From assembly GCA_937875885.1 (NCBI GenBank), contig CALEIO010000027.1:1-22308 (forward strand): 22,308 nucleotides of DNA. Direction: 5' to 3'. Shown piece by piece: positions 8,331 to 16,427 of this stretch. Made by a program: the position numbers and the translations under genes. This DNA comes from an uncultured Clostridia bacterium. GTDB lineage: Bacteria; Bacillota; Clostridia; Oscillospirales; Acutalibacteraceae. Within the stretch, counting starts at the first letter, position 1; each line of letters starts with the position of its first letter. Under the pieces are notes generated by a model. The model had not been told where the DNA came from, searched no databases, and worked only from the letters and a program-made list of their open reading frames with translations.

Positions 8331-10157
8331 TTACTCAACAGTAACGGATTTAGCCAGATTTCTGGGTTTGTCAACGTCATTACCGCGGTGAACAGATGTG
8401 TAGTAAGCAACAAGCTGCAGAGGAACTGCTGCAACCATAGGCATAAGGATCTCTTCAATGCGGGGAATACGGATGATATAATCTGCCACATCCTCGCCAA
8501 CCTGAGCCTCTTCGTCGCAAACAAGGATTACCATAGCACCTCTTGCCTTAACCTCCTTGATGTTGCTTACAGTCTTGTCATAGAGAGCATTCTGTGTAGC
8601 AACTGCAATAACGGGCATTCCGTCTGTAATCAGGGAGATTGTGCCGTGCTTGAGCTCACCTGCTGCATAGGACTCGGAGTGGATGTAAGAAATCTCCTTA
8701 AGCTTCAGAGAACCCTCCATTGAGAGTGCATAGTCAAGACCTCTGCCGATGTAAAGCAGGCTGTCTGCATCAAGAAGCTGTTTTGCAATTTCGTTGCAGG
8801 GAGCATCTGTCTTGTTGATTGTTTCCTCAATTACCTCGGGCATATTAACAAGCACCTGGGTAAGCTTACGGCAGGTTTCGTCATCAATCTTGCCCTTTGC
8901 CTGTGCAAGTTCAAAAGCAAGCAGATACATAACGGAAATCTGCACCATATAAGCCTTTGTGGAAGCAACAGCAATTTCGGGACCTGCGTGTGTATAAATG
9001 AGCATATCAGCTTCACGTGCAATGGAACTGCCCTTTGCATTAACAACAGCAAGGGTGGTTGCGCCCATCTTCTTTGCAAGACGCATTGCTGCAAGTGAGT
9101 CTGCTGTTTCGCCTGACTGGGAAATAATCACTACCAGGTCACCTTCGTTGATGAGAGGCTCTCTGTATCTGAACTCGGAAGCAATATCTACGTGAACAGG
9201 AACTCTTGCGAGTTTCTCGATAACATACTTGCCGACTACGCCTGCATGCATAGCTGTACCGCAGGCTACTACGTAAATCTGGTTGATTTTCTTAAGACTG
9301 TCAAGAGTGATTGAGCACTCTTCAAGGCAAGGAAGACCATTGCTGATTCTGGGAGTGATTGTTGTTTTAACAGCTGTGGGCTGCTCGTGAATCTCTTTGA
9401 GCATAAAGTGCTCGTAGCCGCCCTTTTCGGCTGCTTCCTGGTCCCAGTCTGCTACCTTCAGCTCTTTTTCTATCTTCTCACCCTTAAGGTCGCTGAAAGA
9501 TACTCCGTCCTTTGTAAGCAGAGCAATTTCATCGTGCTCCAGAAGGAAATACTGATTTGTGTATTTGATGATAGCAGGTACGTCGGAAGCTATGAAGGTT
9601 TCATCCTCACCAACACCTACAATAAGGGGGCTCTCACGTCTTACGGCATAAAGCTCACCCTCGCGGTCTGCAAAAAGAATACCAAGAGCAAATGAACCCT
9701 CAACTGCTGCAAGTGTCTTTGCAATTGCATCCACAGGGTCGCCGTTATAGTTGGAATCAAGAAGCTGGGCTACAACCTCTGTATCAGTTTCGCTCACAAA
9801 CACTCTGCCCTGAGCCTGAAGCTGCTCTTTAAGCTCCTTGTAATTTTCGATAATTCCGTTATGTACAAGAGTTACCTTCTCTCCGCCTGTATGGGGATGA
9901 GAATTTGTTGCAGAGGGAACACCGTGAGTTGCCCAACGGGTGTGACCAACACCTACATTACCGCAGGGAGTACCCTCAGCCTGCATCTTTGTAACCAGGT
10001 CATCCAGTCTGCCTTTCTCTTTTGCAATTCTGATTTTTCCATCTTCAAAAACTGCAATACCTGCAGAGTCATATCCGCGATATTCAAGTTTTCTCAATGC
10101 AGAAACGAGTACCTCGCTGCAATCTTTAGGACCTACATATCCAACAATTCCGCACAT
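8331..10157 (-). CDS. glmS: Glutamine-fructose-6-phosphate aminotransferase (isomerizing)
   Basis: GlmS makes glucosamine-6-phosphate from fructose-6-phosphate and glutamine, the first step toward UDP-GlcNAc for peptidoglycan and for the amino sugars the neighbouring operon needs. The 608-residue product starts MCGIVGYVG; after Met removal Cys1 is the glutaminase nucleophile. The class II glutaminase domain shows GHTRWATHG and HNGIIENY. Two SIS isomerase domains follow (SQSGETADS in the first), ending in the invariant DKPRNLAKSVTVE. Start choice: the ATG at 10155-10157, because this puts Cys at position 2 and has AAGGAG 7 nt ahead; the ATG two codons upstream would bury the nucleophile. It carries its own terminator. 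The 130-bp gap upstream is too short for, and does not resemble, a glmS ribozyme. Confidence 0.98.
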   Translation of the reverse strand: MCGIVGYVGPKDCSEVLVSALRKLEYRGYDSAGIAVFEDGKIRIAKEKGRLDDLVTKMQAEGTPCGNVGVGHTRWATHGVPSATNSHPHTGGEKVTLVHNGIIENYKELKEQLQAQGRVFVSETDTEVVAQLLDSNYNGDPVDAIAKTLAAVEGSFALGILFADREGELYAVRRESPLIVGVGEDETFIASDVPAIIKYTNQYFLLEHDEIALLTKDGVSFSDLKGEKIEKELKVADWDQEAAEKGGYEHFMLKEIHEQPTAVKTTITPRISNGLPCLEECSITLDSLKKINQIYVVACGTAMHAGVVGKYVIEKLARVPVHVDIASEFRYREPLINEGDLVVIISQSGETADSLAAMRLAKKMGATTLAVVNAKGSSIAREADMLIYTHAGPEIAVASTKAYMVQISVMYLLAFELAQAKGKIDDETCRKLTQVLVNMPEVIEETINKTDAPCNEIAKQLLDADSLLYIGRGLDYALSMEGSLKLKEISYIHSESYAAGELKHGTISLITDGMPVIAVATQNALYDKTVSNIKEVKARGAMVILVCDEEAQVGEDVADYIIRIPRIEEILMPMVAAVPLQLVAYYTSVHRGNDVDKPRNLAKSVTVE

Positions 10158-10189
10158 ACACATACTCCTTCAAATATAGTATAGTCAAT

Positions 10190-10219
10190 GATTCCCCTCG
10201 CAAATGCAAGTAAGGAATC
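10190..10219 (-). other. Imperfect hairpin upstream of glmS
   Basis: GATTCC and GGAATC at the ends and CTTGCA/TGCGAG inside (one G-U pair) form a 30-nt stem-loop on the minus strand, ending about 30 nt before the glmS start. No U-run follows, so it is not a clean terminator for the capD-like gene. It may be part of the glmS leader or an operator. I see no convincing promoter for glmS in the 10158-10287 gap (a TATACT lies near 10181, without a good -35). Confidence 0.3.
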
Positions 10220-10287
10220 GGAAGAATCTGATAAAATGATAAAATTAAAACAAGTTAATTTTATATATAGATTGTATCGAATTTCGT

Positions 10288-12192
10288 TTAAGCGTTGGTT
10301 TTGTGCTTGAACGTGGGTACAATCTGTGCCAGCATATCAACAACACCTTCGCTGTCGTTAGCATCTGCAAATTTCTGAAGTTCACCCAGCTTTTGCAGCA
10401 GGTCCTCTTCGTCAATGGCAATCTGGTTGCCGATGAAAATCTTCTTATTTGCTGTGGATTTAAGTCCCTCTTCATTCATAAGAAGCTCTTCAAAAAGCTT
10501 TTCGCCGGGACGCAGACCCGTAAAGCGGATTTCCACGTCTTTATAAGGCACCTTGCCGTACATTCTGATGAGGTTTTCCGCAAGAGTTGTAATCTTTACG
10601 GGCTCACCCATATCAAGAACAAAAATTTCTCCGCCCTGAGCCATTGCTCCTGCCTGAAGCACCAGAGAAACAGCCTCGGGAATTGTCATAAAATACCTGA
10701 TGATATCAGGGTGAGTAACAGTTACGGGTTTTCCGCTTTCAATCTGTCTGCGGAAGAGGGGAATAACCGAGCCGTTTGAGCCCAGTACATTGCCGAATCT
10801 TGTGGTTACAAACTCTGTCTTTGTGCTGTGCTGTGCCTTGTGCTGTACAATCATCTCGCAACAGCGCTTGGTGGCACCCATTACGTTTGTGGGGTTAACA
10901 GCCTTGTCGGTAGAAATCATAATGAACTTTTCCACCCCGTATTTTTCTGCCAGAGTTGCAGTGTTATATGTACCGAAAACATTGTTTTTAACTGCTTCTT
11001 CGGGGCTGGTTTCCATAAGTGGAACGTGCTTGTGAGCAGCAGCGTGGAACACCACCTGCGGACGATACTCTGCAAAGATTTTGTCCATTTTATCGTGGTC
11101 TCTTACAGAAGCAATAAGGGTTACAACATTGGTGTTGTCGCCATATTCCAGCAGAATCTCCTGCTGTATATCATATGCATTGTTCTCGTAAATATCTACA
11201 ATAATGAGCTGCTTGGGATTGTACTTAACAATCTGTCGTACCAGCTCTCCACCGATAGAACCGCCGCCACCGGTAACCATAAGCACCTTGTCGCGGATAA
11301 ACTCTTTGGTCTGTTCTTTGTCAAAAGTAATGGGATCTCTGCCCAGAAGGTCTTCGATTCTGATATCCTTAACCTGATTCAGAAGCTGGGGATGTCCGTC
11401 CTCAAAGAGGAGCTGGCTCAAATAAGGAACCATCTTGATCTTACACTGGGTTTTGGAGCAAAGAGAAAGGATTCTCTGTCTGTCATCTTCAGCGCAGGAA
11501 GGAATTGCAAAAACAATAAGTGAAATGTGGCTCTGTTCGCACAAAGCGGGAATGTCAGCGGTACTGCCCAGAACGGGAACACCCATAATCTTGTTGCCCA
11601 GCTTGTGTCTGTCATCATCCACAAGTCCTACAGGAAGCAGATTTCTTGAGGGGTTGTCGGGGTCTTTCTTTGCATTTTCAATATCTGTAAGCAGAAGTGC
11701 TGCTGCACGACCTGCACCGATAATCAGCGTACGCTCGTAGTTTTCTGACCTGCCTGCTTCGGTAAGGCCCACAATAGCTTTCTTTGCAAAATGTCTGAAA
11801 GCCACCATAGACACTGCAACAAGGATATACTGACCGATGAAGAGTGCGAAGGGGAAAGTTCCGTCGAATACATCAAAATATCTCAGAAGTCCTGCAGAAA
11901 GTGTCATTCCCACTGTAAGTCCGCCAATACAGGAAACATACTCGTGTTTGCCGAGCTTTTTCCAGAAGAAGGCATAGGCACCTGCCACATACAGGGTAAA
12001 GAAGCTGAAAATCACCTGTGTACCCAAGACAAGAGTCAGGGTTGACCAGTCGATGTGAAGCTTACCTGCAGTCAGAATTTCTCTGCCTATATCGCACCAC
12101 ATAAGCATCAGATTTGTAAGGAAGCCCATTGCCGATATAATCAGCATATCGACCACCATAAGTATTATTTTTTTAGCGTTGAATGTAGTCAT
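10288..12192 (-). CDS. capD: Membrane nucleotide-sugar 4,6-dehydratase of the CapD/PglF/WbpM class
   Basis: Enzymes of this class dehydrate UDP-GlcNAc to its 4-keto-6-deoxy form, feeding bacillosamine-, QuiNAc- or FucNAc-type sugars. From the ATG chosen, the 634-residue product has an N-terminal membrane part with about four helices, a Rossmann-like domain (LIIGAGRAA near 156), and the dehydratase domain with TGGGGSIG at 307-314, STDKAVNP at 427-434 and MGATKR at 438-443. Met in place of the usual catalytic Tyr is a hallmark of this class. Start choice: the ATG at 12190-12192 has GGAG 7 nt ahead; a GTG (12241-12243) and an ATG between them lack a site. It is divergent from the polysaccharide operon and has its own strong promoter. 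The exact sugar product cannot be told from sequence. Confidence 0.92.
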   Translation of the reverse strand: MTTFNAKKIILMVVDMLIISAMGFLTNLMLMWCDIGREILTAGKLHIDWSTLTLVLGTQVIFSFFTLYVAGAYAFFWKKLGKHEYVSCIGGLTVGMTLSAGLLRYFDVFDGTFPFALFIGQYILVAVSMVAFRHFAKKAIVGLTEAGRSENYERTLIIGAGRAAALLLTDIENAKKDPDNPSRNLLPVGLVDDDRHKLGNKIMGVPVLGSTADIPALCEQSHISLIVFAIPSCAEDDRQRILSLCSKTQCKIKMVPYLSQLLFEDGHPQLLNQVKDIRIEDLLGRDPITFDKEQTKEFIRDKVLMVTGGGGSIGGELVRQIVKYNPKQLIIVDIYENNAYDIQQEILLEYGDNTNVVTLIASVRDHDKMDKIFAEYRPQVVFHAAAHKHVPLMETSPEEAVKNNVFGTYNTATLAEKYGVEKFIMISTDKAVNPTNVMGATKRCCEMIVQHKAQHSTKTEFVTTRFGNVLGSNGSVIPLFRRQIESGKPVTVTHPDIIRYFMTIPEAVSLVLQAGAMAQGGEIFVLDMGEPVKITTLAENLIRMYGKVPYKDVEIRFTGLRPGEKLFEELLMNEEGLKSTANKKIFIGNQIAIDEEDLLQKLGELQKFADANDSEGVVDMLAQIVPTFKHKTNA

Positions 12193-12235
12193 AGCTTTGC
12201 TCCGAAATACATCTTTTTTCATAGCCTGAGTACAA

Positions 12236-12258
12236 GTAAACACACTGACTCAGTTTAC
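12236..12258. promoter_or_regulatory. Nested inverted repeat downstream of the capD-like promoter
   Basis: GTAAAC (12236-12241) and GTTTAC (12253-12258) are inverse complements, and between them lies the near-perfect palindrome ACTGACTCAGT (12244-12254). It begins about 11 nt after the predicted transcription start of the capD-like gene. This is a plausible operator or leader hairpin. The binding protein is unknown. Confidence 0.4.
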
Positions 12259-12275
12259 ACAATAACTCATTGAAA

Positions 12276-12304
12276 ATTATAATATACAAAAAGACCAAAG
12301 TCAA
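12276..12304 (-). promoter_or_regulatory. Sigma-A promoter of the capD-like gene
   Basis: On the minus strand TTGACT (12299-12304) and a perfect TATAAT (12276-12281) are 17 bp apart. Transcription would start near 12269, leaving a leader of about 77 nt that carries the nested inverted repeat at 12236-12258. Confidence 0.85.
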
Positions 12305-12437
12305 CAAAAAAACAACCTGCTTTGGGTAATTTTTTTGTTTTACTGCCACAAATCCAGTTTCACTGCGGTTTTATGCCGATTTTTGCCTATATATAATATA
12401 TATTTGTATTTTTTTATTTGTTTTTTATATTTTTTAA

Positions 12438-12479
12438 TTGATTTTTTGTTGATGTATGATATAATTAGTCTGTTATAAT
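12438..12479 (+). promoter_or_regulatory. Promoter region of the polysaccharide operon (two -10 boxes)
   Basis: TTGATT (12438-12443) and a perfect TATAAT (12460-12465) are 16 bp apart. A second perfect TATAAT (12474-12479) lies 14 bp further on, with TTGATG (12449-12454) 19 bp ahead of it. Either could start transcription roughly 45-60 nt before the first gene. The stretch from 12305 to 12437 is very AT-rich and shows nothing else I can name. Confidence 0.65.
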
Positions 12480-12531
12480 AGATTAATAATGTGTTATTGT
12501 GCCATTTGCACATTCTGAGAGGAGAAGACAG

Positions 12532-13194
12532 ATGTATAAATTCGTAAAGCGAGCCATGGATATTTTCATATCTCTGATGGCACTCATCATACTTTCCCCG
12601 GTACTCCTTATTACCGCTGTTCTCATAAAGCTCGAGTCCAAGGGTCCCGTTATTTTCAAGCAGGACAGACTTGGAAAAGGTGCAAAGGTTTTTAAGATTT
12701 ACAAATTCCGCAGCATGTGCGTAGGTGCCGAGCATACAGGCTCCGGTGTTTACTCCGGCAAGGGTGATGCAAGAGTTACCCGAATCGGCAGAATCATCCG
12801 TGCCACAAGCATCGATGAGCTCCCTCAGCTGGTAAATATACTCAAGGGCGATATGAGCCTCATCGGTCCCCGTCCTCCCCTTACATATCACCCCTGGCCT
12901 GTGGAGGAATACACAGAAGACCAGCTCAGAATGTTCTCTGTACGCCCCGGTGTTACAGGTTGGGCACAGGTAAACGGCAGAAAAGACGTAGAGTGGAACA
13001 AGCGTATTCAGCTCAACTGCTGGTACACAGAAAACCTCTCCTTCTGGCTTGACCTGAAAATCTTCTTCATCTCCATCTTCAAGGTCTTCACCAATGCAGA
13101 CAACGAAAACACAAAAGAAACCGCAGTAAAGAAATCCACAGCTTCCGAATCCTGCGAAACCGAAACAGTAAAGCAGGAAGAACTCACCAGATAA
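12532..13194 (+). CDS. Initiating phosphoglycosyl transferase (bacterial sugar transferase, PglC/WcaJ core type)
   Basis: These enzymes move a sugar-1-phosphate from a UDP-sugar onto undecaprenyl phosphate, starting repeat-unit assembly on the inner face of the membrane. The 220-residue product has the N-terminal re-entrant helix with its Ser-Pro break (about 5-30, LILSP-like), KFRSM at 58-62, the catalytic Asp-Glu pair (D95-E96 in SIDELPQL), KGDMSLIGPRP and RPGVTGWAQVNGR. This is the minimal PglC-like core without the extra membrane domain of WbaP. The last ~35 residues are a Lys/Glu/Thr-rich tail of no known role. Start choice: AGGAG 7 nt ahead of the ATG at 12532; the frame is open upstream but without such a site. 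With the divergent CapD-like enzyme it may use a 6-deoxy-HexNAc derivative as first sugar. Confidence 0.93.
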   Translation: MYKFVKRAMDIFISLMALIILSPVLLITAVLIKLESKGPVIFKQDRLGKGAKVFKIYKFRSMCVGAEHTGSGVYSGKGDARVTRIGRIIRATSIDELPQLVNILKGDMSLIGPRPPLTYHPWPVEEYTEDQLRMFSVRPGVTGWAQVNGRKDVEWNKRIQLNCWYTENLSFWLDLKIFFISIFKVFTNADNENTKETAVKKSTASESCETETVKQEELTR

Positions 13195-13224
13195 TACATC
13201 TGCACAAACAGAAAGGTTCTGCTT

Positions 13225-14145
13225 ATGAAACTCCTACTGACAGGTGCCTTCAACTACACCCAGGAACAACTCAATACTCTCAGAGCAAGCGGATTTGAAA
13301 CCACCTTTGTTCAGAACGAGCTGGAAGAACTGCAGATTGACTGTTCAGAGTTTGATGCAGTAGTATGCAACAACCTCTTCAAGGCTAACCCCCCTGAAAA
13401 GTTCACCTCGCTCAAGGCTGTACAGCTTACAAGCGCAGGCTTTGACAGAGCGCCTGTCGGCTACTTTGCCTCCAAGGGCATAGCACTTTTCAACGCCCGC
13501 GGTGTTTACAGCACACCTATGGCAGAGTGGGTAGTGCTGAAGATTCTGGAAATCTGCAAGCGCTCTCACGATTTCTACGCTCAGCAGAAAAAGAAAACCT
13601 GGCAGAAGCACCGTGACCTCTGGGAACTCGCAAACAAAAGAGTTCTCATTGTAGGCACAGGCTCTGTAGGACTTGAATGTGCAAAACGACTCAAGGCCTT
13701 CGACGCAAAGGTGCTTGGCATCGATATATACGACAGCAACTCTCCCTTTGTTGACGAGTTTTATCCTATGGAGGCTCTCCACGAAGTACTGCCCACAGCT
13801 GATGTGGTAGTACTCACCCTGCCTCTTACCGAGAAAACCCGAGGACTCTTCGGAGAAGAAAATCTCTCCCTTATGAAAGAGCAAAGCATCCTTGTGAATG
13901 TAGCAAGGGGAGCTATCATAGATGAGCAGGCTCTGATACAGAACCTCTCCCAGGGCAGACTTATGGGCGCTGCGCTGGACGTGTTTGAGGAAGAGCCTCT
14001 TCCCGAAACAAGTCCCCTCTGGTCTTTGCCCAATGTAATCATCACACCCCACAACAGTTTTGTTTCCGACGGAAACTCCGGCAGAATGTTCTCTCTGATT
14101 CTCAAAAATCTCACCGAGTTTGACTTCGGCAAATCAACACGATAA
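13225..14145 (+). CDS. D-isomer-specific 2-hydroxyacid dehydrogenase
   Basis: NAD-dependent enzymes of this family interconvert 2-oxoacids and D-2-hydroxyacids. The 306-residue product has the nucleotide fold with GTGSVG at 144-149 and Asp167 after the second strand (which favours NAD over NADP). The catalytic triad is Arg228 (VNVARGAIID), Glu257 (DVFEEEPLP) and His276 (ITPHNSF). All key residues are intact. Substrate cannot be read off; lactate, glycerate and phosphoglycerate types share these motifs. The gene sits 30 bp after the sugar transferase and 52 bp before a D-Ala-D-Ala-ligase-like gene. That order recalls VanH-VanA, but no vanX-like gene is present in the window. AAAGG precedes the ATG. 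It could supply a hydroxyacid for the polysaccharide or for the ligase. Confidence 0.88.
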   Translation: MKLLLTGAFNYTQEQLNTLRASGFETTFVQNELEELQIDCSEFDAVVCNNLFKANPPEKFTSLKAVQLTSAGFDRAPVGYFASKGIALFNARGVYSTPMAEWVVLKILEICKRSHDFYAQQKKKTWQKHRDLWELANKRVLIVGTGSVGLECAKRLKAFDAKVLGIDIYDSNSPFVDEFYPMEALHEVLPTADVVVLTLPLTEKTRGLFGEENLSLMKEQSILVNVARGAIIDEQALIQNLSQGRLMGAALDVFEEEPLPETSPLWSLPNVIITPHNSFVSDGNSGRMFSLILKNLTEFDFGKSTR

Positions 14146-14197
14146 ACAGACAACACGTCTTATGACTTAATTTATTCCAAACGAAAGGTTTGTTTCT

Positions 14198-15259
14198 GTG
14201 AACAAAAAAAGTATCCTTATCATCTTCGGCGGTAACTCCACCGAGCACGAAGTATCCTGCAAATCCGTTATGAACTTTGTCAATAACGTATCCGAGGAAA
14301 AATACGAAAAACACTATGTAGGCATCAAGAAAAACGGAGACTGGGTTTACTATACAGGCGACACAGCTCTTATCCCCACAGGTCAGTGGGTAGACGAGGC
14401 TTCAAACATCCCCTGTGTACTCTCTCCCAACAAGTCCGCAAAAGGACTTGTGCTCCTTGATTCATCAAATACACTCATTAAAATAGACGCAATCATCCCC
14501 GTACTCCACGGCAAAAACGGCGAAGACGGCACAATCCAGGGTCTCTTTGAACTTTGCGAGATTCCCTATGTGGGCTGTGGCGTTGTGGCATCGGGCACAT
14601 CTATGGACAAAGCTTTCACAAAGCTCATTGTGCAGAGCCTTAAGGATATCCCCCAGGCAGACTATGTGCTTGTACGTCAGGGTGATAATGAAACCGACTA
14701 CATCGAAGCTGCAGAAAGCAAGTTTTGCTCCCCTATGTTTGTAAAGCCCTGTAAATCCGGTTCTTCCCAGGGTGTTTCCAAAGCAGAAAACCGCCAGGCA
14801 CTTGCAGATGCAGTAAACCTTGCCCTTGAGCACGACTCAAAGGTGCTTATCGAAGAAGCTATCTTCGGCCGTGAGCTTGAGTGCGCTGTGCTTGAAACCA
14901 AAGACGGCATCATCTGCTCCAATGCAGGTGAAGCTGTTGCAGGTGATGTATTCTACAGCTACGAAGCCAAATACAACAACTCCGATTCCAAAACCGTTAC
15001 AGCTCCCGAGCTCCCCGACGGCATCAACGAGCTTGTGCAGAAATATGCCGCCGACATCTTCAAGGTGCTGGGTTGCAACGGACTTTCAAGAATCGACTTC
15101 TTCCTTGAACGCGACACAGACCGTGTTGTGTTCAACGAAATCAACACCCTCCCCGGCTTTACAGCCATCAGTATGTATCCCATGATGATGGAGGTTGTGG
15201 GTTATCCCATCGAAAAACTTATGGACACACTCATTGAAACCGCAGGTTTTTCAAAATAA
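14198..15259 (+). CDS. ddl: D-alanine--D-alanine ligase family ATP-grasp enzyme
   Basis: Ddl joins two D-alanines for the peptidoglycan stem. The 353-residue product has GGNSTEHEVS at 11-20 (first substrate Glu), SMDK at 135-138, KPCKSGSSQGVSK, RIDFFL and the Mg-binding NEINTLPGFT (N313-E314-N316). The omega-loop reads YEAKY (255-259), and with Ser135 this matches the Glu/Ser/Tyr arrangement of E. coli DdlB, so a D-Ala acceptor is the better guess. VanA-type D-Lac ligases lack that Tyr. The start is GTG at 14198 with AAAGG ahead of it. Finding it inside a polysaccharide operon, next to a hydroxyacid dehydrogenase and away from murF, is unusual. Whether it is the only ddl of the genome is unknown. 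Confidence 0.9.
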   Translation: MNKKSILIIFGGNSTEHEVSCKSVMNFVNNVSEEKYEKHYVGIKKNGDWVYYTGDTALIPTGQWVDEASNIPCVLSPNKSAKGLVLLDSSNTLIKIDAIIPVLHGKNGEDGTIQGLFELCEIPYVGCGVVASGTSMDKAFTKLIVQSLKDIPQADYVLVRQGDNETDYIEAAESKFCSPMFVKPCKSGSSQGVSKAENRQALADAVNLALEHDSKVLIEEAIFGRELECAVLETKDGIICSNAGEAVAGDVFYSYEAKYNNSDSKTVTAPELPDGINELVQKYAADIFKVLGCNGLSRIDFFLERDTDRVVFNEINTLPGFTAISMYPMMMEVVGYPIEKLMDTLIETAGFSK

Positions 15260-15305
15260 CATCACAACACCCTATCACTACTTTATACGAAAGCAGGAAC
15301 GTGTC

Positions 15306-16424
15306 TTGAAATTTGTACTGATTTCACCTAAAAACCGTACTGCATGGAACTTCAGAGGAGATTTGATAAAAGACATTGTGGCTATGGGACACGAAGTTAT
15401 CGTCACAGGTCCCAACGACATCGATGTTGACAAAATCGAAGCTTTAGGCGCCCGATTTGTGAAAATCCCAATGGAAAAGACAGGTGTAAACGTACTGTCT
15501 GACCTGAAGTACATCCGTGCTCTGCGCAAACTCTTCAAAAAAGAAAAACCCGACATCACTTTCGGCTACACCATAAAGCCTGTAATCTACGGAGCACTTG
15601 CCGCAAAGCTTGCAGGAGTACCCCGCAGGTACTCAATGATTGCAGGTGCAGGCTACGTCTTTGTGGCAAAAACCCTGAAGGCAAAGCTTATCCGCGTACT
15701 GGTCAAAATGCTCTACCGCATAGGTTTCAGCTGTGCACAGAAAGTTGTCTTTATGAACCCCGACGATATGCACGACTTTGTTTCCCAGAAACTTCTCAAA
15801 CAAAAGAAGTGCTGTCTTGTAAACGGTTCGGGTGTAAACATGGAACGCTTTGATCGGGAGGAACTCCCCACAGAGCCTGTATTCTTTATGTTGTCAAGAG
15901 CACTCCGGTGCAAAGGCGTGGGAGAATATCTTGAAGCGGCACAGATTGTTCACGATAGACATCCCGATGTAAGGATTATGTTCCTGGGTGAAATCGACGA
16001 ATCTATGCAGGACTCCCTGAAAAAAGCGGAAGTTCAGAAATACATAGACTCGGGTGCTATCGAGTATTATCCCGAACACCCCGATGTGCGCATCTACTAC
16101 CGCCAATGCTCCATATTTGTTCTACCCTCCCACAGAGAGGGAATCCCCAGAACGGTTCAGGAAGCTATGGCAATGGGCAGACCCATCATCGTAACAGATG
16201 CTCCCGGCTGCAGAGAGACCGTCAAGGACGGAGAAACAGGCTTCCTTGTTCCCGTAGGTGACCCCAGAGCTCTGGCCGACACAATGTGCAGATTCATCGA
16301 GAATCCTCAACTTATTACCCAATTCGGCGATGCCGGTTATGAATATTGTAAAGAAAAATTTGATGTGCGCAAGGTTAACAAAACCCTGCTCAACCATCTT
16401 GATATGCTAAAAACGGAGGAATAA
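15306..16424 (+). CDS. Glycosyltransferase family 4
   Basis: A GT-B fold retaining glycosyltransferase likely to add the second or a later sugar to the lipid-linked unit. The 372-residue product starts MKFVLISPKNRTAWNFRGDL, has a C-terminal domain with MLSRALRCKGVGEYLEAA and the EX7E motif (E278 to E286 in EGIPRTVQEAMA), followed by GRPIIVTDAPGCRETVKDG. It resembles PglA/CapM-type transferases that act on GlcNAc/bacillosamine-like acceptors; the donor is not determined. Start choice: TTG at 15306 with AGGAA 6 nt ahead; the frame is open further upstream into the ddl gene, but that part does not look like protein of this family. It ends three bases before the next gene. Confidence 0.9.
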   Translation: MKFVLISPKNRTAWNFRGDLIKDIVAMGHEVIVTGPNDIDVDKIEALGARFVKIPMEKTGVNVLSDLKYIRALRKLFKKEKPDITFGYTIKPVIYGALAAKLAGVPRRYSMIAGAGYVFVAKTLKAKLIRVLVKMLYRIGFSCAQKVVFMNPDDMHDFVSQKLLKQKKCCLVNGSGVNMERFDREELPTEPVFFMLSRALRCKGVGEYLEAAQIVHDRHPDVRIMFLGEIDESMQDSLKKAEVQKYIDSGAIEYYPEHPDVRIYYRQCSIFVLPSHREGIPRTVQEAMAMGRPIIVTDAPGCRETVKDGETGFLVPVGDPRALADTMCRFIENPQLITQFGDAGYEYCKEKFDVRKVNKTLLNHLDMLKTEE

Positions 16425-16427
16425 ATT

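Noticed and set aside
10158..10287. glmS ribozyme upstream of glmS, as in many Bacillota
   Set aside because: The gap to the next gene is only 130 bp and none of the conserved ribozyme core segments is visible; only a simple hairpin is present.
12340..12891. 183-residue minus-strand ORF overlapping the sugar transferase start
   Set aside because: Antisense to a conserved gene, with a low-complexity Lys/Tyr/Ile tail arising from AT-rich intergenic sequence.
13345..14052. Long minus-strand ORF (235 residues) antisense to the hydroxyacid dehydrogenase
   Set aside because: Shadow of the codon bias of the real gene; no recognisable motifs.
13225..15259. vanHA-type glycopeptide resistance (D-Ala-D-Lac) pair
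   Set aside because: The ligase has the YEAKY omega-loop and Ser of D-Ala-D-Ala ligases, and no vanX, vanY or vanRS is in view. The pairing is reported, but not as resistance.
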